A stretch of 64,000 bases of DNA from Armillaria gallica (lineage: Eukaryota; Basidiomycota; Agaricomycetes; Agaricales; Physalacriaceae). The translations under genes and the position numbers were made by a program. Of the stretch, positions 35,000 through 47,440 are shown in pieces; position 1 is the stretch's first letter, and each line of letters begins with the position of its first letter. Location of the stretch: positions 1,922,001-1,986,000 of the forward strand of contig JBANDB010000004.1 of NCBI GenBank assembly GCA_037576215.1, read 5' to 3'. Below the pieces are notes generated by a model. It was not told where the DNA came from. It worked only from the letters and a program-made list of their open reading frames with translations, and made no database searches.

Positions 35000-37900
35000 A
35001 AAGAATTCGATGTCGGACTTAATTCCCCGCACACCGTAATGTTGATGATGCCGAGTTGATGGCCAGGGGCATTTGCTTATAATCGGCTGCTTCGTGTGCC
35101 GATGGTCAAGGTGAGTAATAAAAGTTTCCTTTGCAGCTCGACGCGGGAGCAGTCGTGAGGGATAAGGTTCAAGTGCACGCAGAGTTGGCAAGCTGGTCGC
35201 AGGAGCAGCAGTACGAAAGGCGACCTTTTAGGGAAAAGTTATTACTTTGGCTTCAGAAGCAGTAATACGGCGATAGTCTTACAAACCTGCACTGGTATAA
35301 TTGGCATTGAATCCTCATAAGGAACAACGATCCGCTTGGATGATCACGGCCGCATTCCTGACTCCGTGAGAAACAAATCCACCCCGTCGCCCGAGTATAA
35401 GAACCTGCCTGCTGTCCATGGTAAAGAGAAGACGGCTGCCCGCAAGAAGAGCGCCCCTTAACCGGTGGGCAAGGACCACAGCTAATAGAAACAAAAACGA
35501 AAAATTGTATAGGCTTGATCCAAAACAAAACAGTAAACAATTCGGATGAGGGGACAGTAGACAACAGAGAAACTTAGCAGTGGTCCAGATGAAGCCAAGA
35601 TCTGAATCTTGGACCAACAACCGCCTACAGTCCCAACGTTCTCGGAGCCGCGATCCGTGAACCTAAAACGCTGCCCGGGCGTAAGTCTAAAAATTGCGTC
35701 CTGACGGTCCATGCATCCGATTGCCGGCTCCTTGATAAACAAGAGTCAGCAAACCGTGCCTGGGAATTTTTAATTACGAACCTCTACGAGCGTGTCCATG
35801 GCTACTGGGCAAGATACAATGATTGTCGTAACAACGGCCCAAGCACCTACATCCAACCTTCGGATGTCTACCCCTGAGCCCAACCCACCCAATGAACTGC
35901 CGTGGATCGAACGGCGTCCAGCGATACCGGTTCCGAACAGCCCGCTTCCAACGTTGGCGGATCTACTGATAGCTAACAAAAAGAGGGAAGGCATTGGCGC
36001 CAGGACGAAGGGAGCAAAGGGATGACGAAAAGTGCAGTCAATGATAAAATTTTGCAGGAGCCAAACGTGAGTCTTGTGTTTCGAAGGCTGCCATTTACTA
36101 ACACCACGTTCAGTTTGCTGCGTTAGATGGAACCGTACCACCCATACAGCCTGGCTACAGATATGGATAAGAGACAGTCGTAGACAAACGAGAGATACTC
36201 ACTGGCTGCATCATCGACAACGGCCGGGTTAGGAACTTTCTGGCGACTTCTATACACCCTGAGAAGCTTTCGCAAAAATTGGCTGGCTACATTGATCCTC
36301 AGCAATGAACAGATTAACGAAACAGGAGATCTTTGGTATGCCTGTCATATATGCAACTGTGAAAAACTCCATGCGCAGCCGCCATACCTACCACTTCTTG
36401 AGCTTCCTGATGTTCTATCAAATGTTGGTTGAACGACGCCTATGCAAATGACACCGTGACTTCAACAGGTGCTCTTGACGAATAGCACAGTGTCGCATTC
36501 CATGGAGTACACGGTATTCCTTGATATTCATCCTGATACATTGCAATTTATCGGGGGCCATTGTCCAGGGTTCGTGCTGAAGCTTTGTTTTTCGTTAAGA
36601 CCGACATGAGCATGAGAGAAAAATTCTCACTATTCCTCGTGAACTGAAGTGTACACGGAGCGGGTTGCGGAAAGTCTTCAAAATACATCTTGTAGATGCG
36701 TTGCCATATTCCTGGCACAAGTTCGGTTCTACATAACGGAGCTCTACAAGTCTTCGTTTCCTTCAATACCCTGGTCCCTTGCTTACGGCTGTAGAAATCT
36801 TGGATATACCTCAAACAACCAGTGTTCGTCAGCATTGACTACAACATTGCGCCCTCACCGAGCGCTATGTCGAAGTAACGTGCGTCGCGATCGACCTTGA
36901 GGGCAGCGGCGATGCAGGATGAAAAGAAGAGTCGGTGACCCAAAATGGCACTACCCCTAGGTCGCGCCACTGCCACGCGAGCATCCGTCGCCATTACTAC
37001 ATACAACTTACCAATCTTACCTGCTTCAGACCTGAGTAAGTACACTTACACTTCCGGCAATATAGTAATGGTGTCGGACGAAAGACGCGAGACAAACGGA
37101 CGTGATTGTAGTCCTCAATCCTTGACGGATTCTGGTTTCGCGTTTATTTACTCTGCGAGTTACTTGGTCAGGTAAGTATACTGTATTGGCAACCGTTCGC
37201 TGAATCGCTGTAGCCTGTCAAAGACGTTCTCTCTGGAAATTACTATATTGCTCTACACGGCCTTAAGGGAAGTCTTGGCTCTACCTGTTCGGGTACATGC
37301 GCACCGTTGTAGAGCTGTTATGGAGGATCCTTTAAATTTACCGGTGCCAACATCAATATATCAACGACGCACTCTTATGATTCTCAAATGTTTCCTCATA
37401 GTGAAATAACACAGCTTTCGTCTGATCTATTCTTTGGTCTAATCATCTTCTGTTATGCCGATTTCTCAAGCGATCGCTAGCCACGCATTCGTTCCTCAGG
37501 TTCATCATTCAGCGCCATCGTGAGCAACGAATTTGTCGTGGGTAAATTCTAGTTCCTTTCCTCAACCGAAAACTATGTCCTCGTTCTATCAATCATTAGG
37601 GACATTCCAGCCTTGAATGAAATACCAGGTTTATAGCAGAGAATACAGTCAGTTTGGATAAGTAGCTAGCTAAGGGATACACAAGGTACGTAACGCTCAA
37701 AACACGCTAGGCAGTAGTTGATTACATTTCGCAAACCCTTTAGGTCGAGAGCAATACAGGGGGAAAAGCGATAATAACTGTATAACATAACGAGTTGTAG
37801 TAGAAATTTTGACAGCAGCACGAGAGCGGAAGCGAGAAATATAGCAAAATACAAAGGAAAAGGGATAAGCCGAGGGAAGCACATTTTTATTTCTGGACAA
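35000..37900. other. No complete gene, 2.9 kb
   Basis: The only structure seen is the block at 35.58-35.70 kb that recurs at 44.80-44.92 kb. A minus-strand stretch at 35.77-36.0 kb has a hydrophobic run (PSLFLLAISRSANVGSG) but no recognisable family. Confidence 0.45.
35580..35710. repeat. Interspersed repeat R1, copy 1
   Basis: It contains TCTGAATCTTGGACCAACA and, after a variable gap, GAGCCGCGATCCGTGAACC. At 44.83-44.92 kb the same orientation shows CTCCTGGACCAACAGACACC then GGAACCGCGATCCGTTGCCC, with similar bases between. Neither copy lies in a clear gene, so it may be a short non-autonomous mobile element or a duplicated intergenic segment. Confidence 0.5.
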
Positions 37901-37914
37901 CGGTTCAGTTCCCA

Positions 37915-38887
37915 TCAATACGGTCCGTAGCGATGATAGCGCGATGGCTGGGAAGAGAACCTCGGTTGCAATACGCAGGCTGTGAGGGGTGCGGTGGAGT
38001 AGTAATCACGGTGGCTAATGCCGATGGGAGGTAGGCGGGATTCATCCGGGATGGCGAGGAAGCATTCTGGAGAGGGGATGGGTGTGGCTGCGCGAGCCAT
38101 GGCTGGACTAGGTGCTTCTGGGACAGTGGCAGCCAGAAAAAGCGGAGCTAGGACAGGCGTCGCCGAAGTAGACATCCCTGAGGGAGGTGCGGCGGAGAGA
38201 TTGGCTGGTGGCGAGGTGGCTGGAGTGCTTGGAGGTGTTGGGGGCGCTTGTCCCTGTGCATTACGCAGCAAGGTCTGGTAAAAAGTGTATTCGGTGTAGG
38301 TCAGGGGCCCATTTCCGTAAAAGTTGATGAAATCGGCAACGGTGCGAATCTCTGGGGCGGGGGAAGACGAAGACGAAGCAGAGTTGGTCGAGGATTTCTT
38401 TGTCCTTGGTTTCCTACGGCGTGGTGCAGGCTCATGGCCTGTTTCTTGACGATGGCGCGTTAGCGTCGCGTCGCTGGTAGCCTCGAATGTACAGCTGCCA
38501 CAACGAATGGTTTCTCCGGTGCTGGGTAGATCGACAGTCAGTTATACGAGTTTAGGTGCCTGCATCGGCAGAGGACGTACTGTGCGCTGCGAATATGGCC
38601 TACGATGTTGGTCTTTTGTATGCTACGAGCCCCGCACCGGCAATAGTAGGACCTGATCAATTGTGGCTCAGCGGGTACATTCCAGGTCCGAGGGTGATAT
38701 CTACTTACCACAGGATCCTTTCCACCTCAGATGCGTGCTTTGCTAGCCTATGTCGCTCAAGATCGTGATCTCTACTTAAGACCTCAGTACATTCGCCACA
38801 TGGGTAAGACCGATCATCTTTCTGTGGATAGTTCAGGTGTTAATGCAAGAACTCGTCTTTAAAACGATGCCGGGGACTCACGGGCAT
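37915..38887 (-). CDS. Three-finger C2H2 zinc-finger protein, copy 1
   Basis: Four exons (minus): 38887-38882, 38821-38709, 38652-38581 and 38521-37915, summing to 798 nt, 265 aa. Exon 1 encodes only Met-Pro. Introns are 60, 56 and 59 bp. Three C2H2 fingers fill the first ~95 residues. Finger 1 is C10-x2-C13-x12-H26-x4-H31 (CGEC...RHRLAKH). Finger 2 is C44-x-C46-x12-H59-x4-H64, with an unusual one-residue Cys spacing. Finger 3 is C71-x2-C74-x12-H87-x5-H93. A classic TGE-type linker (SAHTGETIRC) joins fingers 2 and 3 across an exon junction. After a basic patch (APRRRKPRTKK) comes a long Pro/Ala/Ser-rich tail. It is probably a nuclear DNA-binding regulator. The paralogue at 52.3-53.2 kb has the same four-exon plan. 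Confidence 0.86.
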
Positions 38888-38899
38888 GGAAATAAGTGG

Positions 38900-41500
38900 T
38901 TAGAGTCTAAGAATGAGGGAGGAGGGGAAAGTAAAGGATGTTGTTGTTGGGAGGCAAAGGCGAAGAAGCCTTTATTCAAGAAGGGGAATAGCTGTGGCGG
39001 AACTCGAATTTGTCAAGGTCCGTGTCCAAAATCAGAATTGGATTTTAAAAAAGAACGAGCGTCATCGAGACCCTCAGCGCGCAAATGCGAGCTGTTAACG
39101 TGAAGGGAAAACTGAAATAATGTCAAGCCATGCCCAAGAATTCGAAAGGTTGCAAGGCAATCACAAACCTCGTCAATAGCGCAAGGTACTCGATTTTAAG
39201 ACCTATAAAAGTCAAATAAGGACTTGAATCCCGAGGGACCACTGAGAGTAAATCACGTCGAAGCTTATTGTACTCTCGCACACCAATGAAAAGCTCTCTC
39301 TGTAAAGACATAGATCCTGAGAGTGGTTAGTGCTCCATCCGGAAACACAGCCTGATGAACCAAACTGAGGTGCAATTTCTCGGGTGCAATTTCAAAGCCC
39401 GCCAATTCGAGCGGACAATGCCAGAAGTTGAAACCGCTCAAATTTGTCCTTTTTGTCCCCCGTGAAAGGATTTGAGCAGCTGCCCGTTGCGCCATGACTC
39501 AGGTATGGGTTCAGGTGCGCTCCCCGCCGGGGGTACATCAAATACTGATACATGATCTTTGGGTTCGTCTCCGCTTCCAGAAAAACGATGCGATCAAGAT
39601 CAAGTGGCACTTAGGTTCGTGCTCATGTCATCGATGAGGGAAATTTGAGGCCGAGACTTTGGCGGTGAAGACGGAGGCTTCAAATCCGGGCGACTGCTGG
39701 ATGTGTAGGCAGGCCACTGAATCTCCAGCAATAAACCTTGATCTGTCAAGGGAATGTAGCACTGAGACGGAGAAATTATCAGGAGGTTCAGCATAACATA
39801 GAGTCCGTAGATCATGACCTTGCTTTGAACGGCCAAGCCAGCCATAAGGACCACCGATAAGCATCGTCGACCGCAGTAGATTAAAAAACCCCATTAAGGT
39901 TTATCCACGCGGGTCCTTGTCAAATGAAAAGCGTGTTAGCAGCCATAAAGCCAAATCAATCTGGGGATCAGTGGAAAAAATGAGTGCCGTTAGGCGCTGC
40001 AGGGCTAACCACGAGCCAATGGCGAAGGTCGGGATCACGGCAGGAACGGAGAAGGTGTTGTTTGGTTTGGTTGCTGTTGGCTTTCGATGTGTACACTGCA
40101 TACTCCCCGGCACCGCCACGCAGCCGCATTGCCGAAGAATCGGACAAACCCTTCGTGCCTTTCCAGTCATCCGACCAGAGCCGACCACTTATTTCGCAGC
40201 AAGCCTTTTCAGATTTTTAGCCATTGTCTTCCTTAACAAAGCTTCTTGTTTGGCTGAATCCTGCACTGCCTTCTGGCCAAGGCCAGGGCCGATATTGATG
40301 CGACCAGATGCAACAGCTAGCGCTGTACGTTACTTGTAAACTTTATAAATGACTGATTAGGCTGTTAGACGACTGAGATCAGGCTCATGATGTTGATTTG
40401 GAACCCAGATATGACACTGGTTCTCAGACTGCACACAGCGACCGGCCGGAGTCGTGTTCTCCCCTGATAACTAGACAGTAAAAGTAGACGACATACCTGC
40501 ATCCTTTCGTACAAGACAAGTCGGCGCCGTCACTGCTGCGTGTGCGTATGAAGCCAGCTTCTCTGATTTCCGAAATAATTTCATTATCAGTGGCGTATCC
40601 GCAATCTCAGAACAACACCAAGCCAGCGCGGAGTAGCAGAAGTAAGTGAACACCCGCTTTCTACTTGCGGTCCAATAATATTATTGTCAATCAGTTCATC
40701 TACCAAAGCTATACGGTCAATATACCCATTCCCGACCGCAAACATCTGGTAAGGTAGCGCGCGGTACTTGTCTTTTCCTTATCAAATATGTGACGAACGA
40801 ATTGGATTTTGTTCTGATTCATTGTTCTGGAAATGGGGTGTCAGTCTTCTATCTGACGCCCGCGGGTTTATTCCGGGCAACACTTCACAGAAGCTCTCCA
40901 GCGTCTGAGTGTCGCCTCTATGGGCCTCGCCGCGTCGATTCAAACATTCTTGTATTCGATTTTCAGTGTTTTACCGTGATCGGCTTGATATGTCGAGGCA
41001 CAAATTGCTCCCGATGGAAATCATCCTTCATGATGTGACTTGTTCAAAATATTATGGGGACGGCTATACGCTGGCGCATCTGGGCGTCATGACGCCTACC
41101 TCATCCGGGGCCTTCTTCGAGTAAAGACATTGAAAATTCTATTTTCTCCCTTGTCCCGTTTCACTCTACAAAAACTCTTGACTCCGCTTTCGTTATTAGG
41201 AATTGGTATGACCGCAGGGCTCCCAGATGCACTACGATGAAGTGGTCTGACTGACTATGGTTTCAATTGGGAGAACTTTCTTACCAAAATTATTGTATCT
41301 CAGCGGCTTATTCGCTAGTCACCTTTGACAAAAGTGGGCAGGTGTTTGTCAAGGACAAAGTACAAACGTGATGTAGTCCATGCATCGAGCCCTGTGTCGG
41401 AACTAGAAAATTTCCACCTCTCTCTTTCCCATATTAAGCCTCGTCTAACTTCTATAGTTGCTAACTCATTCCTTCGCGTCCCACCGTTCTTCGCATTGGC
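38900..41500. other. Duplicated flank, otherwise no gene recognised
   Basis: 38.9-39.1 kb matches 53.2-53.5 kb: TCAAGAAGG in both after CCTTTATT or CCGTTCT, and CTGAAATAATGTCAAG versus CTGAAATAACGTCAAG. 39.4 kb matches 53.76 kb: CAATGCCAGAAGTTGAAACC versus CAATGCTGGAAAGTGAAACG. A minus-strand frame at 39.27-39.49 kb (SGFNFWHCPLELAGFE...) may be a relic of a gene carried along in the duplication. From 39.6 to 41.5 kb I see nothing. Confidence 0.5.
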
Positions 41501-41519
41501 GGCTCGTTATCGGCTACAA

Positions 41520-42784
41520 ATGCTCACCATGGACGTAAGTACTTTCTCACTACTCTGAAAGTCGTGGCGCCTCCGATTCGCGATGACTGTCGTTCTCTAG
41601 GACTAATTCTCATTCCCTGACCAGGAGAAACGCACCCCGGAGAGCACCAGATGCTCAATGGAGCAGAAGGAATATGAGTAAGTGCTGAATACCGCGATCT
41701 CTTGGACTACATAGAAGTAATTCTTGACCAGGGCGCCGTACTCTCTGCTATCCCTACACTCCAGTTTGGACGCGGACCTTCTATGGTCCAGTTGGAGGTA
41801 CGATTCGACTCCTCACGGCTGCTGTACAGAAGGGATCTGACATTTCCTAGGAGGGCGCAGGCGACCGACCACCGGTATTTTCATCGCCAATGTTCTGAGG
41901 AATTCTCCAGCCACATCTCCCCTCAGCAAAGTCAACAGGAAGAGAGCAAGCATTTCCAGTCACGTAGCAACAAAAATGAACCGAAACCTGTTGTCTCCGT
42001 CGCCAAACAGGATGTCCCAGATGATGTGGCTTCTACTAATCACCACCCCGACACCTCCTTCGGCCGCGCAGTCCCTTTGCAGGGCAATTCCCTTCAACGT
42101 CCAGTTCTGCCACCCCGTTCACGGATGCTCTTCGCCTCGACGTCTACTAAAACCAGCCATTTTAGCCACCCGCAGCCACCTTCTTTACATGCTCCCTCAA
42201 GCATCGGGACCAAGCCTTCTATCTTTGGCCTTCCTCAGATTATCATTGACGGTCCCAGCAGCTGTCGCCTGAATCCTATTGACCCTCAGCGACAATTCCG
42301 CCGCCATCACGAATCCGACGTTTTTGAGCCACCAAACTCTGCTGGAGCGATGCGTTCCTCTCGACAAGATCGTCGCTCTGCGCCTTATCAGGATCGTAAA
42401 GACAACACCGCCGGAAGCAGCTCTCGCGACTTAAGCAGCCACAGCTCCGGCTCAAGTCAACTAGGATGGTATTCCACCCCGCCGGCCAATATATCTGCCC
42501 ATGGGGGTGTCAGGCTTACTACCCCTACTACTAGGCTTCCACAGACGCCCAACGAACGGTCGTTTGGAGTACGTTTTCTTCCCGCCAACTGTCCGTCCTG
42601 GAAAATTGGAACTCAGAACTATCCTCACCCCAATGGGGACGTGGAACCTTTGTCCAGACAGTCTGTCAGCTTCGATTATTCGACAGGATCACGTGAGATG
42701 AGGCACGAAGTGGGGAAACAGTACGATACGAACGTGCTTCAAAGGAATATAGCGGAGAGCAGCGGAGACTTGGGTTCGGACTAA
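41520..42784 (+). CDS. Ser/Gln/Pro-rich protein of unknown function
   Basis: Model: 41520-41534, 41625-41677, 41732-41797 and 41851-42784, summing to 1068 nt, 355 aa. Introns are 90, 54 and 53 bp with GTAAGT, GTAAGT and GTACGA donors. The first ATG (41520) and the better Kozak ATG (ACCATGG, 41529) are both in frame; either may be used. The N-terminal ~60 residues are the most ordered (YEAPYSLLSLHSSLDADLLW, then RAQATDHRYFHRQ). The rest is low-complexity and probably disordered, rich in Ser, Gln, Pro and Arg (SHISPQQSQQEES, SSRDLSSHSSGSSQ). No catalytic motif, signal peptide or membrane span is seen. It could be a regulator or scaffold. I do not recognise the family; exon 1 is the least certain part. 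Confidence 0.65.
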
Positions 42785-44084
42785 CTGAATACTCAAGGAC
42801 TTTCCGTGTCCACTGCCATTGCTAACTCGTGTACTCGATGACAAGGCACCTCCTGCGGCGTTTGAGTCTCTGATGGAACCTAGTACTCAGTCAATTACAA
42901 GGCGAACACCAGGTTCTTATCAGCATACATCTGTGTCGTCGATGCAGGGGCTTGCCATCCAAAAAAAATTAGCGTTCGAACTATCTCGCATTTCTTTCTT
43001 TTTACTTTCCCTCGCGCTAACTGCTTTCATCTTGCTATCTTTGTGTACCTGTTTTCCAATATTGCTACCGTGTTTTCATCGTGTCTTGTTTCTACTAGTA
43101 CTCATGCTCAGTACATGAGTGTATTTATACCTAACGGGTTACTCATTGCCGAGCCAAATCGCATGCTTTAAGCCTGACGTTCTACTTGTAACTTTGCTCT
43201 AGATTCTGAATGAATGTATTACAATATTTAGCGGCGGCCGGATAGGATCCTTTGGAAGGATGGGAAGATAAGTTAAATTCGACCGTGGAATCATTATCGC
43301 CGTGAAGGGTAACGCTATAGCCCTTCAAGTGCCAATCTCTTAATTATCGAACTTGTAAGTTGAAGATCGGATCCGAAAAATGTGTAATGAAGGGAATGGC
43401 ATGGTATAATTAGTATTTTCTGAAGATTTGTTGGCCATACTCCGAGCATACGGGATATCCATTATGTGCAACCTTTTGTTAATCATACACATCCACCCGG
43501 TTTCAGTGGCCCTCTTTATGTTACTAGTGAGTAGTAGTCAATCCTACCTAGTTTATGACGAGGTCACATCACGGCTGGAGACAAAGATGGGTAGCGTGAA
43601 GAGTTCGCCTCTGTGCTTGAAAACACCTTTCATCGAATTTATGTATCAACGTTCAACGTAGGCCATCATCAATTCAAGAGACTTGCTCCGCAACATTCGC
43701 GCCAGGCCCGGCGCTGTACGACCCTTATAACGTGAGCTTATGCATATGAGCGAACCTCGGAGCGCCACGCGTCTGAAATACCCCATCCCTGACGATCTGT
43801 TAAATTGCCTCAATGTTTCAAAACGGCTGCCCCGGGACAAACGGAACACGTTCCTCTGAATTCTGTCAGTTGGCTATCAGTCAAATTTCAGAATCTTTTT
43901 CATAGCGTTCAATCGACGTGGCCTGGTGTTTACATACCGCCCGACGCCCATTTAGAGCAACCCATTGTCGTATTCAGATATTTGCAGCTACAACAACTTG
44001 ATAACAACCCTGGGGGGTACCACATCCTCGATGGGTCGTCGGGCCACAGGCACAGATTGACAGAGTCCCCCTGAGCGTCGAGCG

Positions 44085-44175
44085 ACCACAATTACCAAGG
44101 ACCGGGGCAGTGGCCACCGGAATACCTGGATATGTCTTCTGTGTGTCTAGAATCTCGCCACCATCAGATAACCGA
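44085..44175. repeat. Interspersed repeat R2, copy 1
   Basis: It contains AAGGACCGGGGCAGTGG, a spacer, then GTCTAGAATCTCGCCACCAT. 49.25-49.32 kb has AAGAACCGGGACAGCGG, a spacer of similar length, then GTCCAGAATGTCGCCACCAT in the same orientation. Both are outside recognisable genes. Confidence 0.5.
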
Positions 44176-44799
44176 CACTGAACCCCTAGAATAAGTATCT
44201 GACAGACATTTCCTGGGTGTCGTGATGATTGTCGTAAGTAGAAGACTACCCAGGGAAGAGACAAGCTCGTAGCAACAAAAAGGAGAGCAGGCCATTTGAA
44301 GTCTTATGTGAGTTGGATGTGCACCACGGAATAGTCACAAGAGAGTGAATTTCTAGACGGCAGAACAAGCTGGTAACCAAGCCCCACAGAGACGATAGAT
44401 TAATATTTCTTTTTGTTTGTCAAGTGGCGCCTTCGACCCTCTTCGACCAAAACAGGAACTGAACGCTTTGCTTGCTAACATGCATAGTCGCCGCGGATCA
44501 CGGCACCACTGTACACCAAAATCTAATACTAATGTTGAACTGCCTTTCTGTCGATGTCAGGATATTTGTCAGGGGAGCTCCCTTCGCCTTTCCCCTGATT
44601 GCACTCTCATCTGGCTACATAAGAAATTTTCAGCATCCTGGAACCAACCCTCCTCCTGAATTGTTGCGTCGTTTAGATCACACACGGCGTAATAAGTGAC
44701 GGATCACAGAACGTTGTGACGTTACGGGACACACAAGTGCGGGACAGTCGTAAGTCCTTCAAATCTTTACTATTCCCCAATCAGAACCAAGGTTACCCA

Positions 44800-44925
44800 C
44801 AAAAGGTCTCGATCAAGACGAGATCTAAATCTTAAACTCCTGGACCAACAGACACCTATAGAAATCGGAACCGCGATCCGTTGCCCAAGACACAGATCTA
44901 AAATTACCTCTCGGAACATGCGCGG
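44800..44925. repeat. Interspersed repeat R1, copy 2
   Basis: The counterpart of 35.58-35.71 kb; the match is clearest around GGACCAACA and CCGCGATCCGT. Confidence 0.5.
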
Positions 44926-46681
44926 AACATGGTTTACCAACAATAGGCCGGTCCTGGGAAAGGGTAAATCCTAAACCTCCGCTGTTTGCCCAGATAACGT
45001 TCAGATGTCAAAGAGCGTCCGTGAACCAAACTTAGTCCTATGAGCCAAATAAAAAATTGCTGTCTTTAATGCTGGTGAAACCGCCGGAGTCAGAGTCCAA
45101 GCGGCACAAAAGGAGGGGACCGTTGCAAGAGGAGGAGCGAGCTGACTTGAAGACAGGTTCTGCGACTGGACTAACGGAGATCGTGGAAGAACGTAAGCCC
45201 GGTATTGAAGCTGGCCTGTGAAGGAGGCATTCGTCGTTTGTATTGTGGGCGCCATGGGTGTTTTGGTAGATATGGTGGCTGTTGAAGGTATCGGTCACAC
45301 ATGGAGACAAAAAAGGAGGGATAGCTTACCTATCATCTGCTCTTGCATTCAACGGAGCTACTGTTTTCCCCTGCACCAGGTTCCTTCAGTACTCGGTGTT
45401 CAAGCCTGGCACATTGTTCTTCTTGATAAGTCGATGAAAGGTGGCGACTGGAAAGAAACGCACCTTGGGGGGCTGAAACATCGATGGAATTGCTTGGACG
45501 GTGTTGGACCGCATCGATATACCCCTTGATAGGTCAAGTGCGACCCTATTCTGCACGTTGGGTCTCAGATCCGAAATGAAGACATCTTTACTGTAAAATC
45601 AGCTCACCCTATCCTCCCTTCGCTTAACACTTTTTTTTTACTCCGCCGCAGATTCTGGTGCGGTCCTAGACGCCGTTCAATCGACCAGAATCCCGCTATA
45701 TCGCCTTTCTCTCGAGATGACCCCCCCCTGAACACGACTGCGTCACCGTAGGTTTCACTGAAATATAGCACAAGCCATCCAAGTCGGCTAGGTAACCTGC
45801 CGGAAAATCAGGTCGAGTACATCGGTGCCTTACAGAGACGGAGAGAATACACATAAACACTTTTTCCAAGAATTGCCGCCGCCGCCGGCGAGGGAAAAAA
45901 TGCCCTAGTCGTCGCTGTCGTAATCGAAAGTCAATCGGAGTGTCCAGTGCGGGCGCTTTGCCAAAAATGGAAATTACTTTTCTCTCTATCACGACGGCGC
46001 CTCACTTGGATGCTCAGGCTACAGAGGACGAGTACTAGCATTAACTCAAGGACAATGCCTAGCTCCCTGTTAAAATTTTTAGTTCACTTCATTATATAGT
46101 ATCAGGACGATTCGGGTGTGCTGGACATCTTTCAACTCTCACTAATGGTTTTCAGGGAGACATATAACGGCCTTTAGCCGCCTCTCTGCTTCTTATCGTT
46201 CCATACCAGCAATTACAGTCGTATCTGTGTTTCGAGACTTGGTCTTAACAAAGAAACTAACAGTCGAACACGAGCTTCTTCCTGGTCGCCATTATCATGA
46301 TGTCTTCGTAGGATTTGGCGGGGATTACGTAGTGGTTAATAACTAGGGAAATTACACGATCACCCAGCATTGTCTCTATGTACGGCTTTCTACATCTTGC
46401 CCATTCGAAAATCTGAAATTTCTTGCCTAGGACTGCATTTATTCCTTGTGGTATCGCACATTGAACTTCTGAGTCAATGTCATGCATTGCAGCGTGAATA
46501 ACTGTGGCCTCCGAAGGTCAACATTGGTATCTATGCTATGCTTCCCTCGTCTATCGTTCCCTGCACCTAGCATCCTAAATCCGCTCTTATCGTCAGAAAA
46601 CTAAAGCTTTCCCCACAGGACCTAACAAGACGTGTCCGTCATCTCAACAGGTGGTATATTTGACGATGCCCTGCGCACTAG

Positions 46682-47440
46682 TACTTTACTTCTTGAAGCA
46701 GCTCTGTGCTTCATTCTTCGATGCTGAGTATTCTCAAGACCGGAAGAGGGCGTCCACCTGTGCTGCAGTTCGGTATCTCATGGTTTACGGCTTCGAGGCA
46801 CCTCGCTCTCTCGACTTTTATATAAAATAGACGAATTCAGTCAATTTGGTTACAATAGCGCCCGACGGTATGGATTTGTTGTGGATTGGAATGAAACGTC
46901 TGGATAACTGTCGCGGTGCATATCTCATTTCCTATTCACTGGGTGTGTGTCGCTGAATTTTGGACTAAGCGGAACATACAAAGCTGCTGCAATGCTGTTC
47001 TGCCGACACATGTAATCGGAGCTCGCTAAGGGCGACATCTCTGTCAAGCTACTGATTTGGGCTCATAGTCAGTTTCGTTTATCTGTGTGGACTCTGGATC
47101 ATTCCTGACGGTGTTCATATGTACAGCCTTTCAGAAAGAACGCAATTCCTGTTCCGCTTCGGGAGGCCAGATATTCCCTCGAGTTTTCTATAGTGCAGTC
47201 CCGGCCTATGTCTTATTGGTATCGAACCTCCATGAGAGCTTCGTGTCACTCGAAGGCATCCTTTATAAACACCGAAGGGGATACAAAGCATAGCCTACGA
47301 AGGTACACCTTCGGTGGGGGGCTGAGATGTAGTGATGCGAGATGCGCGATAACAGCTACAAGGTGTGGTTACTACCTTACTACCATGCGAGGAGTTCCCT
47401 TATAAGTTGATATTCTCAGGGCCTGTACCGGCGAAGCCCT
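46682..47440 (+). pseudogene. Alpha/beta-hydrolase copy C, 5' and middle parts, with inversion
   Basis: 46682-47187 runs collinear with hydrolase copy B: LYFLKQLCASFFDAEYS, then AAVRYLMVYGFEAPRSLDFY, LLWIGMKRLDN, and FCRH of the third exon. The third intron is still recognisable (GTCAGTTTC..., with CTCTGGATCATTCCTGACGG almost as in copy B). The fourth exon then begins (PVPLREA region). Lesions: the Trp codon of 'LKWT' is TAG at 46828, and there are several indels. From about 47200 to 47440 the next part of the gene is on the minus strand. Read from 47440 downward it gives GTGPENINL, where copy B has GARPENIIL, followed by the nucleophile region with GDSAG lost. The segment equivalent to LISPWVSMKSD...VRYQYD comes next. 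About 240 bp has thus been inverted in place. The 3' part reappears at 51.57 kb. Confidence 0.85.

Larger units (their letters stand above)
42790..46600. other. No gene recognised, 3.8 kb, with repeat copies
   Basis: It holds R2 copy 1 (44.09-44.17 kb) and R1 copy 2 (44.80-44.92 kb). Minus-strand frames at 45.00-45.26 kb (LQYRAYVLPRSPLVQSQ...) and 46.26-46.49 kb (INAVLGKKFQIFEWARC...) have protein-like composition but no family and no splice partners. Confidence 0.4.
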
